From Scenedesmus sp. ARA3 (taxonomy: Eukaryota > Chlorophyta > Chlorophyceae > Sphaeropleales > Scenedesmaceae), in the NCBI GenBank assembly GCA_004335835.1, contig RWJK01000521.1, positions 28,182 to 92,181 of the forward strand: 64,000 nucleotides of DNA, in the 5' to 3' direction. Below the pieces are notes generated by a model. That model did not search any database and was not told the DNA's origin. It saw nothing but the letters and a program-made list of their open reading frames with translations. The position numbers and the translations under genes are program-made. Numbering within the stretch: position 1 is the stretch's first letter; each line of letters opens with the position of its first letter. Below, piece by piece: positions 11,824-22,044 of this stretch.

Positions 11824-14800
11824 GTGCAAGGGCAGCTGGACTGCCAAGGGCGGCAGGGTTTGCAGGACACAGTTGCAGCAGCAGCCGTACCTGGCAACGA
11901 CCATGGCGGCAGCAGCAGTGACCAAGCGCTTGCGGCTGCACAAGCCGCACAGTCGCCACTGCCGTCTTCCGCAGCACCGCCAGCAGCAGCTGACAGCTCT
12001 GGCTTTGCCGCAGCAGCGGCAGCAACGCTTGCAGTAGACGTCATCGCAGCTGCTGCTGCTGGCGGTGCGGCAAGCTTGTCCGCTCCCACTGCTGCTGCTG
12101 CTGCTGCTGCTGACGTGGACACCAGCCTGGGGTCATTCGAGCTGCTGGAGGATGACTCATCATCACTGGCAGGCCCAACGCAGCAGCTTGCTGCGGTGCG
12201 GGCCCGTGCCGCGCCGCCGCCGCTGAGCAGCGAGGAGCTGGCCAGCTTTCTCGATGGTGACGGGCGGCTGGTGGACGAGGCGGGGTTCAGGGAAAGAGTG
12301 TTCCAAGCAGGTGATTGGATGAGACGGGCAATGGATGATGCGGCAATGGATTCTGCGGGGTGTGAGAAGGATGTGCTGTGTATGCAAGCGTGTGGCTGGC
12401 TGCTTGCAGCGTCAGGCTGGAGGCATGTGCACTGGCAGCATGTGGTGCGCTGCTGGGGCCGCTTCTGGCTGTGTCCACATTTGCTGTCACGCTGCTGCCA
12501 GTGCTGATGGCTGCTACCGCTGCGCTGATCATGTGTCTTTTCTACTTACTATTGTTTCACTTTTCAATCGACCTCGCAGGCATCGAGCCGGCTGCGCGCA
12601 GGGAGGCATCAAGCCATATGTAACCACCGTTCCATTGTTACAGCCTTTTCATCAGGCTTCCTGCTTGTGGCAGCAAGGCATCTGCAGGAACTGCTGCTGT
12701 CTGATCTACATCTTTTGTAACAATCTTGCTGCTGCTGCTGCTTCTGGGCTGCTTTACATCCTTTGCCTTTTCGCAGGCATTGAGCCCACCGCGCGCCGTG
12801 AGGCCTGGAAGTGGCTGCTGGGCGTGTACCCTGCCGGCAGCAGCAGCGCACACCGGCAGCAGCAGCGCCTGCGGCAGCAGCAGCAGTACGCGCTGCTGCA
12901 GGGCCAGTGGGCTGCGGTGGGCCCTGAGCAGGCGCGGCGCTGGGGCAAGTGGCGGGAGCGGCGCAGCAGGATTGATAAGGACGTGGCGCGCACCGACAGG
13001 TAAGGGGCGGTGGAGGGGCTGGTGCTGTTTTGCGGGGACTTGCAGGAAGCACACTCTGCAACAGCACAATACGAACCTAGTGCTCACTTGCAAGTGAAAC
13101 AAGGACGTGGCACGCACCGACAGGTGAGGGGGCTGATGGCGTTCTTGCTATGGCTTGATGGGTATTGTGATGATCATGTGGTGGGGGACAGCTGCGGCTG
13201 TGCTGCTTGGCCAACACAGCTCTGCACGGTGCCAGCAGGTGGTGCACTAGATGGCAGCTGGGGCCTAACGTATGCAGCGGCAATGCGTCACACACGTGCA
13301 GTGGTTGCAATTAACGGGCCTCACACCACGTCATTGCTTCCTGTGTTGCTTGGTCATCCTGCAGGCTGCACCCCTTCTACCGGGGCCGTGACGCGCCGCA
13401 GCACCTGGCCGCGCTGCGTGACGTGCTGCGCTGCTACTGCCTGTTCAACTGGGACCTGGGCTACTGCCAGGGCATGAGCGACCTGGCCAGCCCACTGCTG
13501 GTGGCAATGGAGGGAGACGAGGTGCGGCGAGGGGGTTGCGCAGCGGCAGCAGCAGCAGCAGCAATGATTCTGCAGCATCATTGTCTGCTTGGTGGTTCTT
13601 TGTTATGTTGTGTTGGCGGGTGAGCGACTGGCCATGGAGGGCGAGAGGTGACGCGAGGGGGCAGCAGCAGCAGCAGGAAGAGCAGCAACGTTTAAATCAG
13701 ACCTGCATGTGGTGTTTGGGGTCTTTGAGATCTCCAGTTTCAACGGCAGCAGTAAGGAGAAGCAGCATCAAGTAAGCAAAGGATCAACTTTCAACCTCTC
13801 CTGGCTGCAGGTGGATGCCTTCTGGTGCTTTGTGGGGCTGATGGAGCGCATGGCAGGCAACTTTGCGCAGGACCAGGCAGGCATGCACACGCAGCTGGCA
13901 GCGCTGCGGCAGCTGGTGCAGGTGCGGCTGGCTGGGTGACAAGATGCTGCAGGAATGTGGGCTGTGAGGCACTTTATGCGGCAAGCATGCGGCGTGTGCC
14001 TTCCAAAGGTGTCTGCACGCTACAGCAACTAGTGTGGTGCATGCTGATGGTACAGCCCTGCACATGCTGCAGTGATCACGTCAACTTTTCAGTATGTTGT
14101 CGAGCACTGCCGTCAGCTGTTCAGCATGTGGCGTACAGTGCTGCTTCAGCTTCACAGCTGTAACTGTATCCTGTGTGCGCCTGCTACATGGACTGCTGCT
14201 GCTGCTGCTGCCGCCTACAACTCACCTGCAGGTGCTGGACCCGCAGCTGCACGCGCTGTTTGAGGCGCGCGAGTGCCTCAACTACTTCTTCGCCTTCCGC
14301 TGGCTGCTCATCCACTTCAAGCGCGAGTTCCCCTTCGACCAGGTGCGACGCTATCAAGGCCTACTGCGCTGTTTTCCAGGGGTTGTGTTGCCGCTTGGCC
14401 GCTTGCAAGGTTTGCGTGCCACAGGGCCCACAGTTCAAGATAGTGAGGTTCGGGGCTTGGGCCCAGCCACTGCAGGCGCGGTGGAGCTGCATCGTGCATT
14501 AAGTAGATCCATCACAGCAGCTGCATGCGTGCAGCCACGTGACGGCTTCCTGCAGCACGAAGGCGCCGCTTGCTGCTGCGCTTACCTGCACAGACATGCA
14601 GGCATTGTGATCCCAGGTCTCAGCTCCTCCACCGTACCTTAGCCGCTGAAGTTTCACCTGCCATCCGCCACTTTGCTCTCCCCAACCTACTCCACTGCCA
14701 CACTGCTGCCGCCCCCCTCCCCTGCAGGTGCTGTGCCTGTGGGAGGCGTGCTGGGCCTGCCCCCTGACCCCCCACCTGCACCTGTACCTGGCAGCAGCAG

Positions 14801-14979
14801 TGCTCATCCAGCACCGCCGGCTGCTGCTGACCGACCCGGCGCTGGACTTTGACGGCCTGCTGCGCTTCTGTGTGGGCCTGGCGGGGCGGCTGGAGCTGGG
14901 CGGCTGCCTGCGGCTGGCGGAGGCGCTGGCGTTGATTGCGGGGCAGGCGGGGCAGGAGTTGCTGGCCGGGCTGCCATAA
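9524..14979 (+). CDS. TBC-domain Rab GTPase-activating protein, TBC1D15/17-GYP7 type
   Basis: Exons 9524..9991, 10243..12310, 12777..12999, 13365..13521, 13811..13921, 14232..14342, 14728..14979; 1129 aa, in frame throughout. An acidic/Ser-rich N-terminus leads to VVYVREGVAVWPS and, after a Gln/Ala-rich insert, a block with IPLSDVKALVKHTPPLGVHQ, LPPLHFHNGG and TYLVND, which is the Rab-binding (DUF3548-like) region of TBC1D15/GYP7. The catalytic TBC domain follows: RREAWKWLLG, the arginine finger in IDKDVARTDR, the glutamine finger in GYCQGMSDLASPLL, then DAFWCFVGLMERM and NYFFAFRWLLIHFKREF. Both catalytic fingers are present, so GAP activity on a Rab GTPase in membrane traffic is expected. 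Poly-Gln and poly-Ala stretches from CAG/GCA runs make it longer than animal relatives. Start chosen as the first ATG (9524); 9542 is an alternative. Confidence 0.9.
12572..12815 (+). repeat. Acceptor-edge duplication before the TBC exon
   Basis: The real exon starts at 12777 and encodes GIEPTARREAW. At 12580, 197 bp upstream, CGCAG is followed by codons for GIEPAARREA and then diverges to a stop within a few codons. Splicing to the copy would truncate the protein before the catalytic domain. Confidence 0.85.
12976..13130 (+). repeat. Donor-edge duplication carrying the arginine-finger codons
   Basis: The exon end at 12999 (KDVARTDR, then GTAAGG) is repeated with its donor (GTGAGG) ending at 13123, offset 124 bp. 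Only one base differs over the last ~24 exon bases. Confidence 0.85.
13480..13668 (+). repeat. Donor-edge duplication after the GYCQGM exon
   Basis: The exon ending at 13521 (..GAGCGACCTGGCC.., ATGGAGGGAGACGAG, then GTGCGG) has a shortened copy at 13621-13665 with its exon-equivalent end at 13647. Offset is about 126 bp with internal deletion. Confidence 0.65.
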
Positions 14980-15325
14980 TGTGGTTGCATCGCTGGCGGG
15001 GCTGCTGTATCGTAGCGGTCGGAGGGGCGGCTGGAGCTGGGGGGCTGCCTGCGGCTGGCTGAGGCGCTGGCACTCATTGCCGGGCAGGCAGGGCAGGAGC
15101 TGCTGGCCGGGCTGCCTTAGCGGCTACTGGGCTTGCGAACAGCCGGTCTGCTGCGCAGCAGGGATGCGGCTGGCGGAGGCGCTGGCGTTGATTGCGGGGG
15201 ACGCGGGCAAGGAGCTGCTGGCTGGCTGCCATAATGTGGTGGCATCACTGGCAGGGCTGCTGTATCGTAGCGGGCGGCGGGGCGGCTGGAGCTGGGGGGG
15301 TGCCTGCGGCTGGCTGCGGCCGCCT
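14860..15325 (+). repeat. Terminal-exon duplications downstream of the Rab-GAP stop
   Basis: The last ~100 bases of the final exon (GRLELGGCLRLAEALALIAG to the stop at 14977-14979) and ~50 bases of flank recur at about 15020-15119 and 15165-15310. Copies end in their own stop-like triplets (TAG at 15118-15120; ATAA near 15232) and carry indels. All lie in the 3' flank. Confidence 0.85.
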
Positions 15326-16225
15326 GTGTAGCATGTACTGTGCCTTGCACAATGCTTTGTGCGGATCATTGTGTGCATTGTATTGCTCCTATGAGTGTGT
15401 GTGTGCAGTCGTGCTGCACGTAAGCCGCACAGGCCATGTTTGTATTGTAGGAGTCTCAAATGTAGGCCACCAAGTGCGATGTAGTGTCACTGGCAGTGAA
15501 ACCAGCTTGCTTTTGTTTTTTACGGGTTGCGTGTACAGCCGACAACGTGTTATGCTTACTGGCAGGTGCTGTGGCGTGCCACTTTCGTAATTGGGAAAGC
15601 CCTGTTTGTGTGTATGCCAACCTTGCCACTGGCGTGCATGCCGGTGCGCGCTGCTGGTGTACAGGAAATTCTTGAGTTTTGCATGTGTACTTTTACGTTT
15701 ACATTGCTGTTGCAGGCCCTGCATAGGTCAATGTTTGTCGTTGAATATATTCATCTGATATAGGGCAGTGTTGTTTCAATTTTTATAGGTGATCATAGAA
15801 ACTTGCATGTAAGCAGGCATTGCCGGGCCTTGGATGGCTCTCTGGGCAGCAGTACCTGTGTAGCCATGGCTGCCTGCAGCAGTACGTTCATGATGTGGAG
15901 CACATGAGGGTAACAGGACTCTGTTACAGGTACTCACTGGTCCTTTCATAGTCAACAAAAGCATCTGATGCATCTTACAGCACATGTATCGAGTAATCGG
16001 ACCGCCCACTGAGCTTTCAACTCTTGTCATCACGGTTGTCATGTCTGGCCCCAGGCTCAAAGGAACGCTCGAAACAAGGTGCATGGCGATGGTTCATCGG
16101 ATCTAGTTGCCTGGTGCTCTTACTGCCAGTGCTTGCTGCTTTCGGTGGGCGTACCCCTTCAACTGTCTGATGAAGCAGTGACTTGGACAGACCTGCAGCA
16201 CCTCGGCTGTGCTTCAAAACACGCT
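15326..16225. other. Intergenic; no gene recognised
   Basis: 900 bp between two plus-strand genes. It presumably includes the Rab-GAP 3' UTR and the promoter of the GPR107-like gene. Nothing further identified. Confidence 0.5.
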
Positions 16226-18968
16226 ATGAACAAGCTATTGCTGCTTGGGCTCGTGCTGGCCGCCCTGGGGTCAGCGTATGCCCGCATCGAGTACGCTCAT
16301 GTGTTCTACGACGACAGGCCGCTCATAGAGATCACACAGCCCTTTGGCTTCGGCAGTAGGGGTCACATAGACATAGTTCTGCGGGACATCAGCATCTGGA
16401 GGCGCCATGACAGCGAGGACGACTACAAGCTGGGCAACGTTGGCTTCTTCCTGGCCAACATCAACTCAGCCAGCTCCAGCGTCACGCAGGAGATGCTCTC
16501 GCAGGCGTGCCTGCTAGAAGAGCGGGACCTGTTGAAGCTCTTCACGTTTGCTGACCCCAAGGTGGAGGCAGTCATCGATGGCAAGGCCCCCAACGTGACC
16601 TTCCATGTGGAGGTCAAAGATGGGGGCCTCTTCTCGGTCTTCTTTGCCAACTGCGAGCAGCGCACGCCCGTGTCATTCGCCATGAAGGTGTCTGCCTACA
16701 ACCTGGTGGGGCCGCAGGGCCGCAAGGACTACCTGTCCATCGGCGAGGGAGAGCTGGACGTGATGTACTGGGTGCGCAGCAGCAGCAGCAGCTACAGCAG
16801 CAGCGGCATCAGCGGGTTCAGAGTGCTGAAATGGAACAGTGATGGCAGGGGTTGGTGAAGGGGGGTGTCACCAGTGTCAAAGGCAGCAGTAGGGCTTGTC
16901 AGTAGCGTTCACAGCAGCAGCAGCAGCACGCTGCTAGCACCAGTTCGCAGCATCGTATGTTACACACGACAAGCCGTCCGCCGGATTGCAGTTTGCAATC
17001 ACCAGTGTAACTATTGCAAATAAGCAGCATGAAGCTTCAGTAGGCAGCAATGGCAGCAGCAGATCAACTCATCAGCTGAATATCTTTAGCACACCAGCTT
17101 GGCAGTGACAGCAGCGTTATCCCACTCTGGGTAACAGCTGCAGAACAGATTGCATTGCAGTTGCATAGCGGGCGCGAAAGCACCACCAACACCAGCAGTG
17201 CTTGTGCGTGCAGCATGCTGCTCCGGCCCAGCACCAGTCAGGGATGTCCAGCAGGTGCTTGCTGGACGGTACCACAGGGCAGCAGCAGTGACAGCCTGCA
17301 GCTGCTGTTCATTCAGCAGCCCTCATACACACATCTGTTCCGCGCCCGCTCAATCTCACCATCTTGTGCTGTTATCTCCGCTGGCTGTTACCATCCTGCC
17401 TCCATCCCTGCCGCAGGTTATGTTTGGCCTGTTTGCCACCATCACCGCAGCTTGGGCCACAACTCTAGTGCGCGCGCGCCGCACTGCCGGCAGCGTGCAC
17501 TCCATCCACTGGCTTATGCTGGGCCTAGTGGCCTTCAAGACGCTGACGCTGCTGGCGCAGGCCTGCATGTACCTGGTTATTCAACGCGCCGGCAGCCCGC
17601 ATGGCTGGAACTGGGTGTACTACATCGCCACCTTCTTCAGGGGCATGCTGTTCTTCAGCGTCATCGTGCTGATTGGCACGGGATGGTGAGGAGCTGCTGC
17701 TGCTGCTGTCGAAGCAGTGCTGCTGGCAGTTATCATTCGGCACAGCAGGCAGTCGCCAGGGCTCAGTAGGCGTGCCGGCCTTTGAACGTGATCTGCAAGC
17801 TCGGGGTGTATATTCTGCGCCGCAGCAACTGCTTTGGCGGCTTATGAGCATACAGATGCATCTGCATGCAGCTTGAGACGCAGTGGCAGCATGGATGCAG
17901 ACGTTCGCTGCCGGCTGGCGTGCTGAGGCTCTGCTGTGCTTTGTTGCTTGTGCTGCTGCCGCATGTCATTGGTGTTTGTGCTGCTGCTGCAGGAGCTACA
18001 TGAAGCCCTTCATTGATGACAACACGCGCAAGGTGCTCATGGTGGTCATCCCGCTGCAGGTGCGGTCCTAGGTTTCAGGCGCTGTAGCGTTTGTGTGCGG
18101 AGATTAGGGAAGCAGCTGCTGCTGTGGCGGTGCAAAGGTGCAGCTGTGGTTACTGCGGTGGCCGCGTAGGTCGGCATCATCAGCAGCAGCAGCGCTGGTG
18201 AGGAGTCGCCCAGCTTGCTGTCACCCACTTACTGTCACCTTGACACACGCGGCTGCTGTCACCGGCTGATGTAAACCCTGACACACCCGGCTGCTGTCAC
18301 GCTCCATGCCGCCGCAGGTGCTTGCGCTCATACGCCTTCAGTCTGACACACGTGGGTGCTGTCACGCCGCGCCGCCACCGTCAACACACACACTTGCCGT
18401 CACCCGCCGCCGCAGGTGTTTGCGGACATTGCCATCGTCATCACTGGCGAGGAGTCACCCGTTTACTGTCACCTGACGCACCCGGCTGCTGTCCCCTGCT
18501 TGCTTGTTGTCACCCCCGCCCCACCCCACCCTCCCACAGGTGTTTGCGGAGATCGCCATCGTCATCACTGGCGAGGAGTCGCCCTCCATCCGCGACTGGG
18601 TCACCTGGGTGAACATCCTGCACTTTGTGGACATCCTGTGCTGCTGCGCGATCCTGTTCCCCATCGTGTGGAGCATCAAGCACCTGCGCGACGCCAGCGA
18701 GACAGACGGCAAAGCGGCACGGGCGCTTGAGAAGCTGCAGCTCTTCCGGCAGTTCTACATCCTGGTCGTGGTGTTCATCTACTTCACGCGCATTGTGGTG
18801 TTTCTGCTGCGGGAGAACCTGGCGAATAGCTTGTATGCGTGGGTTGCGGATGCAGCGTATGAGCTGGCGTACCTGGCGTTCTATGTGTGGGTGGGCGTGC
18901 GCTTTGCGCCGAATGCCAATAACCCGTACACCAAGCTGCGGCAGGAAGAGATTGAGATGAGGGTGTAG
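16226..18968 (+). CDS. GPR107/108-like GOST seven-transmembrane protein
   Basis: Exons 16226..16771, 17417..17685, 17993..18059, 18540..18968; 436 aa. A signal peptide (MNKLLLLGLVLAALGSAYA) precedes a ~160-residue lumenal GOLD-like domain of beta strands. Seven TM segments follow with family hallmarks SVHSIHWLML, TFFRGMLFFSVIVLIGTGW, SYMKPFIDDNTRKVLMVVIP, SIRDWVTW, CAILFPIVWSIKHL and FYVWVGVRFAPNANNPY. This order matches animal GPR107/108 and plant CAND6/7-type proteins, thought to act in Golgi/endosome traffic or as receptors; the ligand is unknown. Length is a little under animal members. The ATG at 16226 directly opens the signal peptide. Acceptor copies lie before the last exon. Confidence 0.93.
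18180..18590 (+). repeat. Intronic minisatellite carrying repeated 3' splice sites, GPR107-like gene
   Basis: The real last exon starts at 18540 (CCCACAG then GTGTTTGCGGAGATCGCC). Near-copies of acceptor plus exon start occur at 18416 (CCGCAG then GTGTTTGCGGACATTGCC, matching for ~48 bases) and, weaker, at 18318 (CCGCAG then GTGCTTGCGCTCAT). Between them CGGCTGCTGTCACC-like units repeat. Offsets are 98 and 124 bp. Confidence 0.85.
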
Positions 18969-19690
18969 CGGGGAAGGGGGTGGGTGTGAAGGGCTGATCG
19001 GTCAGGTTTGGGTTTGCATGGTGGGTTGAGTGTGGTGGTGTGGTTGCATCAACCTGCAGCCGGTGTACTGCCAGCGGCTGTTGGGGCTGCAGCTAGCTGT
19101 GTTGCAGTGGGGACGCATGCACTTGGAGAAGGACATTCACTTTGATGGTTAATTGATGTGAATTGATGTGATTGGTTAAGTGGTTTGCATGGCATAGCTG
19201 TTGGTGGTCGCTGTGGCGTCCTGCCAGCTGCATGTTCACTGTCCCCAAGTGGCGCGTATGCAGGCAGATGGACAGGCACAGGTGGCGTTGCTGGTAATGC
19301 AGCAGCGCCTGCTGGATTGCTGCAACCTGGGTATTTGTGGTGTCCTTTGTATGGGAAGGCGTGCAATCTGCTGTGTTGCTGCCAGGCCTGGCTCTTTAAG
19401 CATGTGCGGGGTCGTCCTGCTGATGTGACAAGCTCGAAACCCTAGCTGCTGCTTTTATCAACTGAATTGCACCGACATGATGTTGGACGTTTTCTTCACT
19501 GTTAAGCGTGAGCTCAACAAGCAGCAGACTTCGCAGCTTGCAGGAACATGTGGTCCCGTGTTTGAGTCCGCCTTCGCACAACGCAACAACACACAGTGCA
19601 TGCCGCCCAGTGCAGTATAACTTTCACCGGCTGAACACGCTTGTCACCAGCTGGCGGATTCACGAGTGTACCTCAGGAACTGGCACACCA
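18969..19690. other. Intergenic; no gene recognised
   Basis: About 720 bp between tandem plus-strand genes. No open frame with splice support was found. Confidence 0.5.
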
Positions 19691-19841
19691 ATGCAGCACA
19701 CCGTTGGCGGCATGCAGGCTGCAAGCAGCAGGTTTCGCAGCTGCCACCGCGCCTGGCTGTACAGACAACAAAACATCAATCTTCATAGGATACGATGGCA
19801 AGCTGCACCAGCACAGACGCCTGCTAACACCACCAATGGCA

Positions 19842-19878
<37 letters not shown>

Positions 19879-21998
19879 GCCGCTGTTGGAATGGATGCAG
19901 CAGCAGGGCTGCAGCGTGTCTGGTGTAGGGCTGTTCTATGAGCAGCAGCAAGGCGGCAGCATGTCAAGGGAGCTCAGGGCCACTCAGGTGCGGCTTTGAT
20001 ACATAAGTGCTGCTAGCACTGCAGCAGCTTGTGCGGCAGGCCCACTGAAACAGCAGCATCAGCATGTGTTGTAGTAGCTTGTCTACTAACCCTATAGTTG
20101 TGCACTTCAGCAGTGCAGTTTGTGAAAGGACAAACAGGTGCATGCGGCAAGCTGCATCTTGTGACGTGATGTGCTGCGTGGCTGCAGGACCTTGCACCTG
20201 GTGATGTGCTCATCACAGTGCCACTGGCAAGCACCATCCACTACATAGATGAGCAGCAGCAGCAGCAGCAAGCTGCTGGGAGCCCTACCAGCAGCAACAG
20301 CAGTGACAGCAACAGCAGCAGCAGGCTGGCTGCACTGCGCAGGCTGCAGCGCAGCGTGCCTGCTGCCTCTGACAGTGGCAGGGGGGCATGGCAGTTCAAG
20401 GTGGCCCTGGAGGTGAGGCCAGCAGCAGCAGCAGCGGGCATGGTGTGGCCTGTTGTGTCCAGACTGCACCTGTACCGTGCGCTAGGGAGCCCTCTGAAGC
20501 CCTGCGCTTGCTGCATAACAGATTCGTTTACAAGCTGCAACTGCATCACATCCCTGGCAGCTGACGGTGCAACAGATGATGATACATCTCTTCCATGTGA
20601 AATGCAGCGGATATGCAGACGGCAACATGCGTCACACTAACCCTGTATGTTATGGTGTGCTACCACCCCGATTACAACCCTGCTGTACACATGCACCTGC
20701 ACTTGCTCATCATGCAGATCCTGTACCACTACTGCCAGGGCCCTGCCAGCCCTCTGCACGCCTACATCCAAACCCTACCTGGGGTTCAGCAGGGCATTCC
20801 TAAACCCCAGATAGCCATGCTATACCCTAAACCCCAGCTGCAGGAGCTGCAGTACAACCCTCTGATAGGCGATGCAGCCAGCCAGGCCTACTGGTGGAGG
20901 CAGTACAGCAAAGAGGTGCTGGCAGCGCTTCCTGGCAGTGCTGATGATCCATTTGGCGGGCAGCTGGTCACACAGGAGCAGCTGGGTGAGGCGAAATTGA
21001 CTATCAGCCATGTTTTGCCATCAGCATGCTGTGGCAGCTGGCCCTAGTTTTAACGATGAGGGATCCTTGTAGTCACCACCACGCTGCACACAGGAGCAGC
21101 TGGGTGAGCTCGTAATGGGCTATGCCCCGCTTTTTGGCCAGCAGCATGCTGCGGCAGCTGGCCTTGTAGTCACCAACACGCCGCAACTGATGCTTGCACG
21201 TCAGCTGCGCTGCAACGCTGCACTTGTCGTGCCTTGTGCGGATCACGTAGGTGCTGCTGTGCAGCAGGCTGGGCGCTGCCGCCGGCCATGTCTTGTGTTG
21301 CCCATACCAGACGGACCGGCAGCTGCTTGCAGTACTTGTTAGCTGCTTTTGTGTGCTGCTGCTTTGCAGGCTGGGCGCTGCCCCTGGCCATGTCTTGTGT
21401 TAGACGTACCAGACGGACTGGTAGCTGCTTGCAGTACTTCAACGCTGGATTTGTGTGCTGCTGCGTTGCAGGCTGGGCGCTGTCTCTGGCCATGTCTCGT
21501 GCATTTGGCTTCAAGCGCCTCGGGGGCTGGGCGCTGGTGCCGCTGGTGGACATGGCCAACCACGCCCTGGCCAGCAACGCAGAGATACGCTTCGGGGAGG
21601 ACGGTGTCGTGCGCATGATGGCCAACAAGCAGGTCGGTTGACTGGGTTGTGACACTTTGATACAAGCAGGTTCTGTTGAGGTCTGATGTTGCATCAATGG
21701 AATGGTGGGATCAGGATGCATTTTGACAGGGCTGTGCCGTGACCCTGGGTGCTGCTCATAGCTCATGGCTGCACAGCCAGCCATGTTGAGGAGCATCACC
21801 TGTTGCTCTCAACATCTGTATCATGCAGGCGTCACGGCTTGCAATGGATACAGTGGTTGTTTGGTGCTGGTCATCTGTGAGAACCATACTTGGCAGGAAG
21901 AATTCCACCAGGTGTTGCAGGCAACACACCACCGCTTCTGCCACTGCTGCTGCTGTTGCACTCCACGTCACAGGTTCGGCAGGCTATCCACAATACAA

Positions 21999-22044
<46 letters not shown>

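Noticed and set aside
10575..12122. Several 200-260-codon antisense frames rich in Leu/Ser/Cys
   Set aside because: They are mirror images of the CAG/GCA-rich second exon of the Rab-GAP gene; CTG reading gives poly-Leu and poly-Cys with no family match.
12580..12623. Real extra TBC exon
   Set aside because: Only ~10 codons match the following exon and a stop follows; treated as an edge duplication.
18416..18470. Alternative true last-exon start for the GPR107-like gene
   Set aside because: The segment loses similarity after about 15 codons and runs into repeat spacer, while the 18540 start continues through three TM helices.
20760..20835. Telomere-like CCCTAAACCCC motifs
   Set aside because: Only two isolated copies inside a coding exon of the SET gene; not an array.
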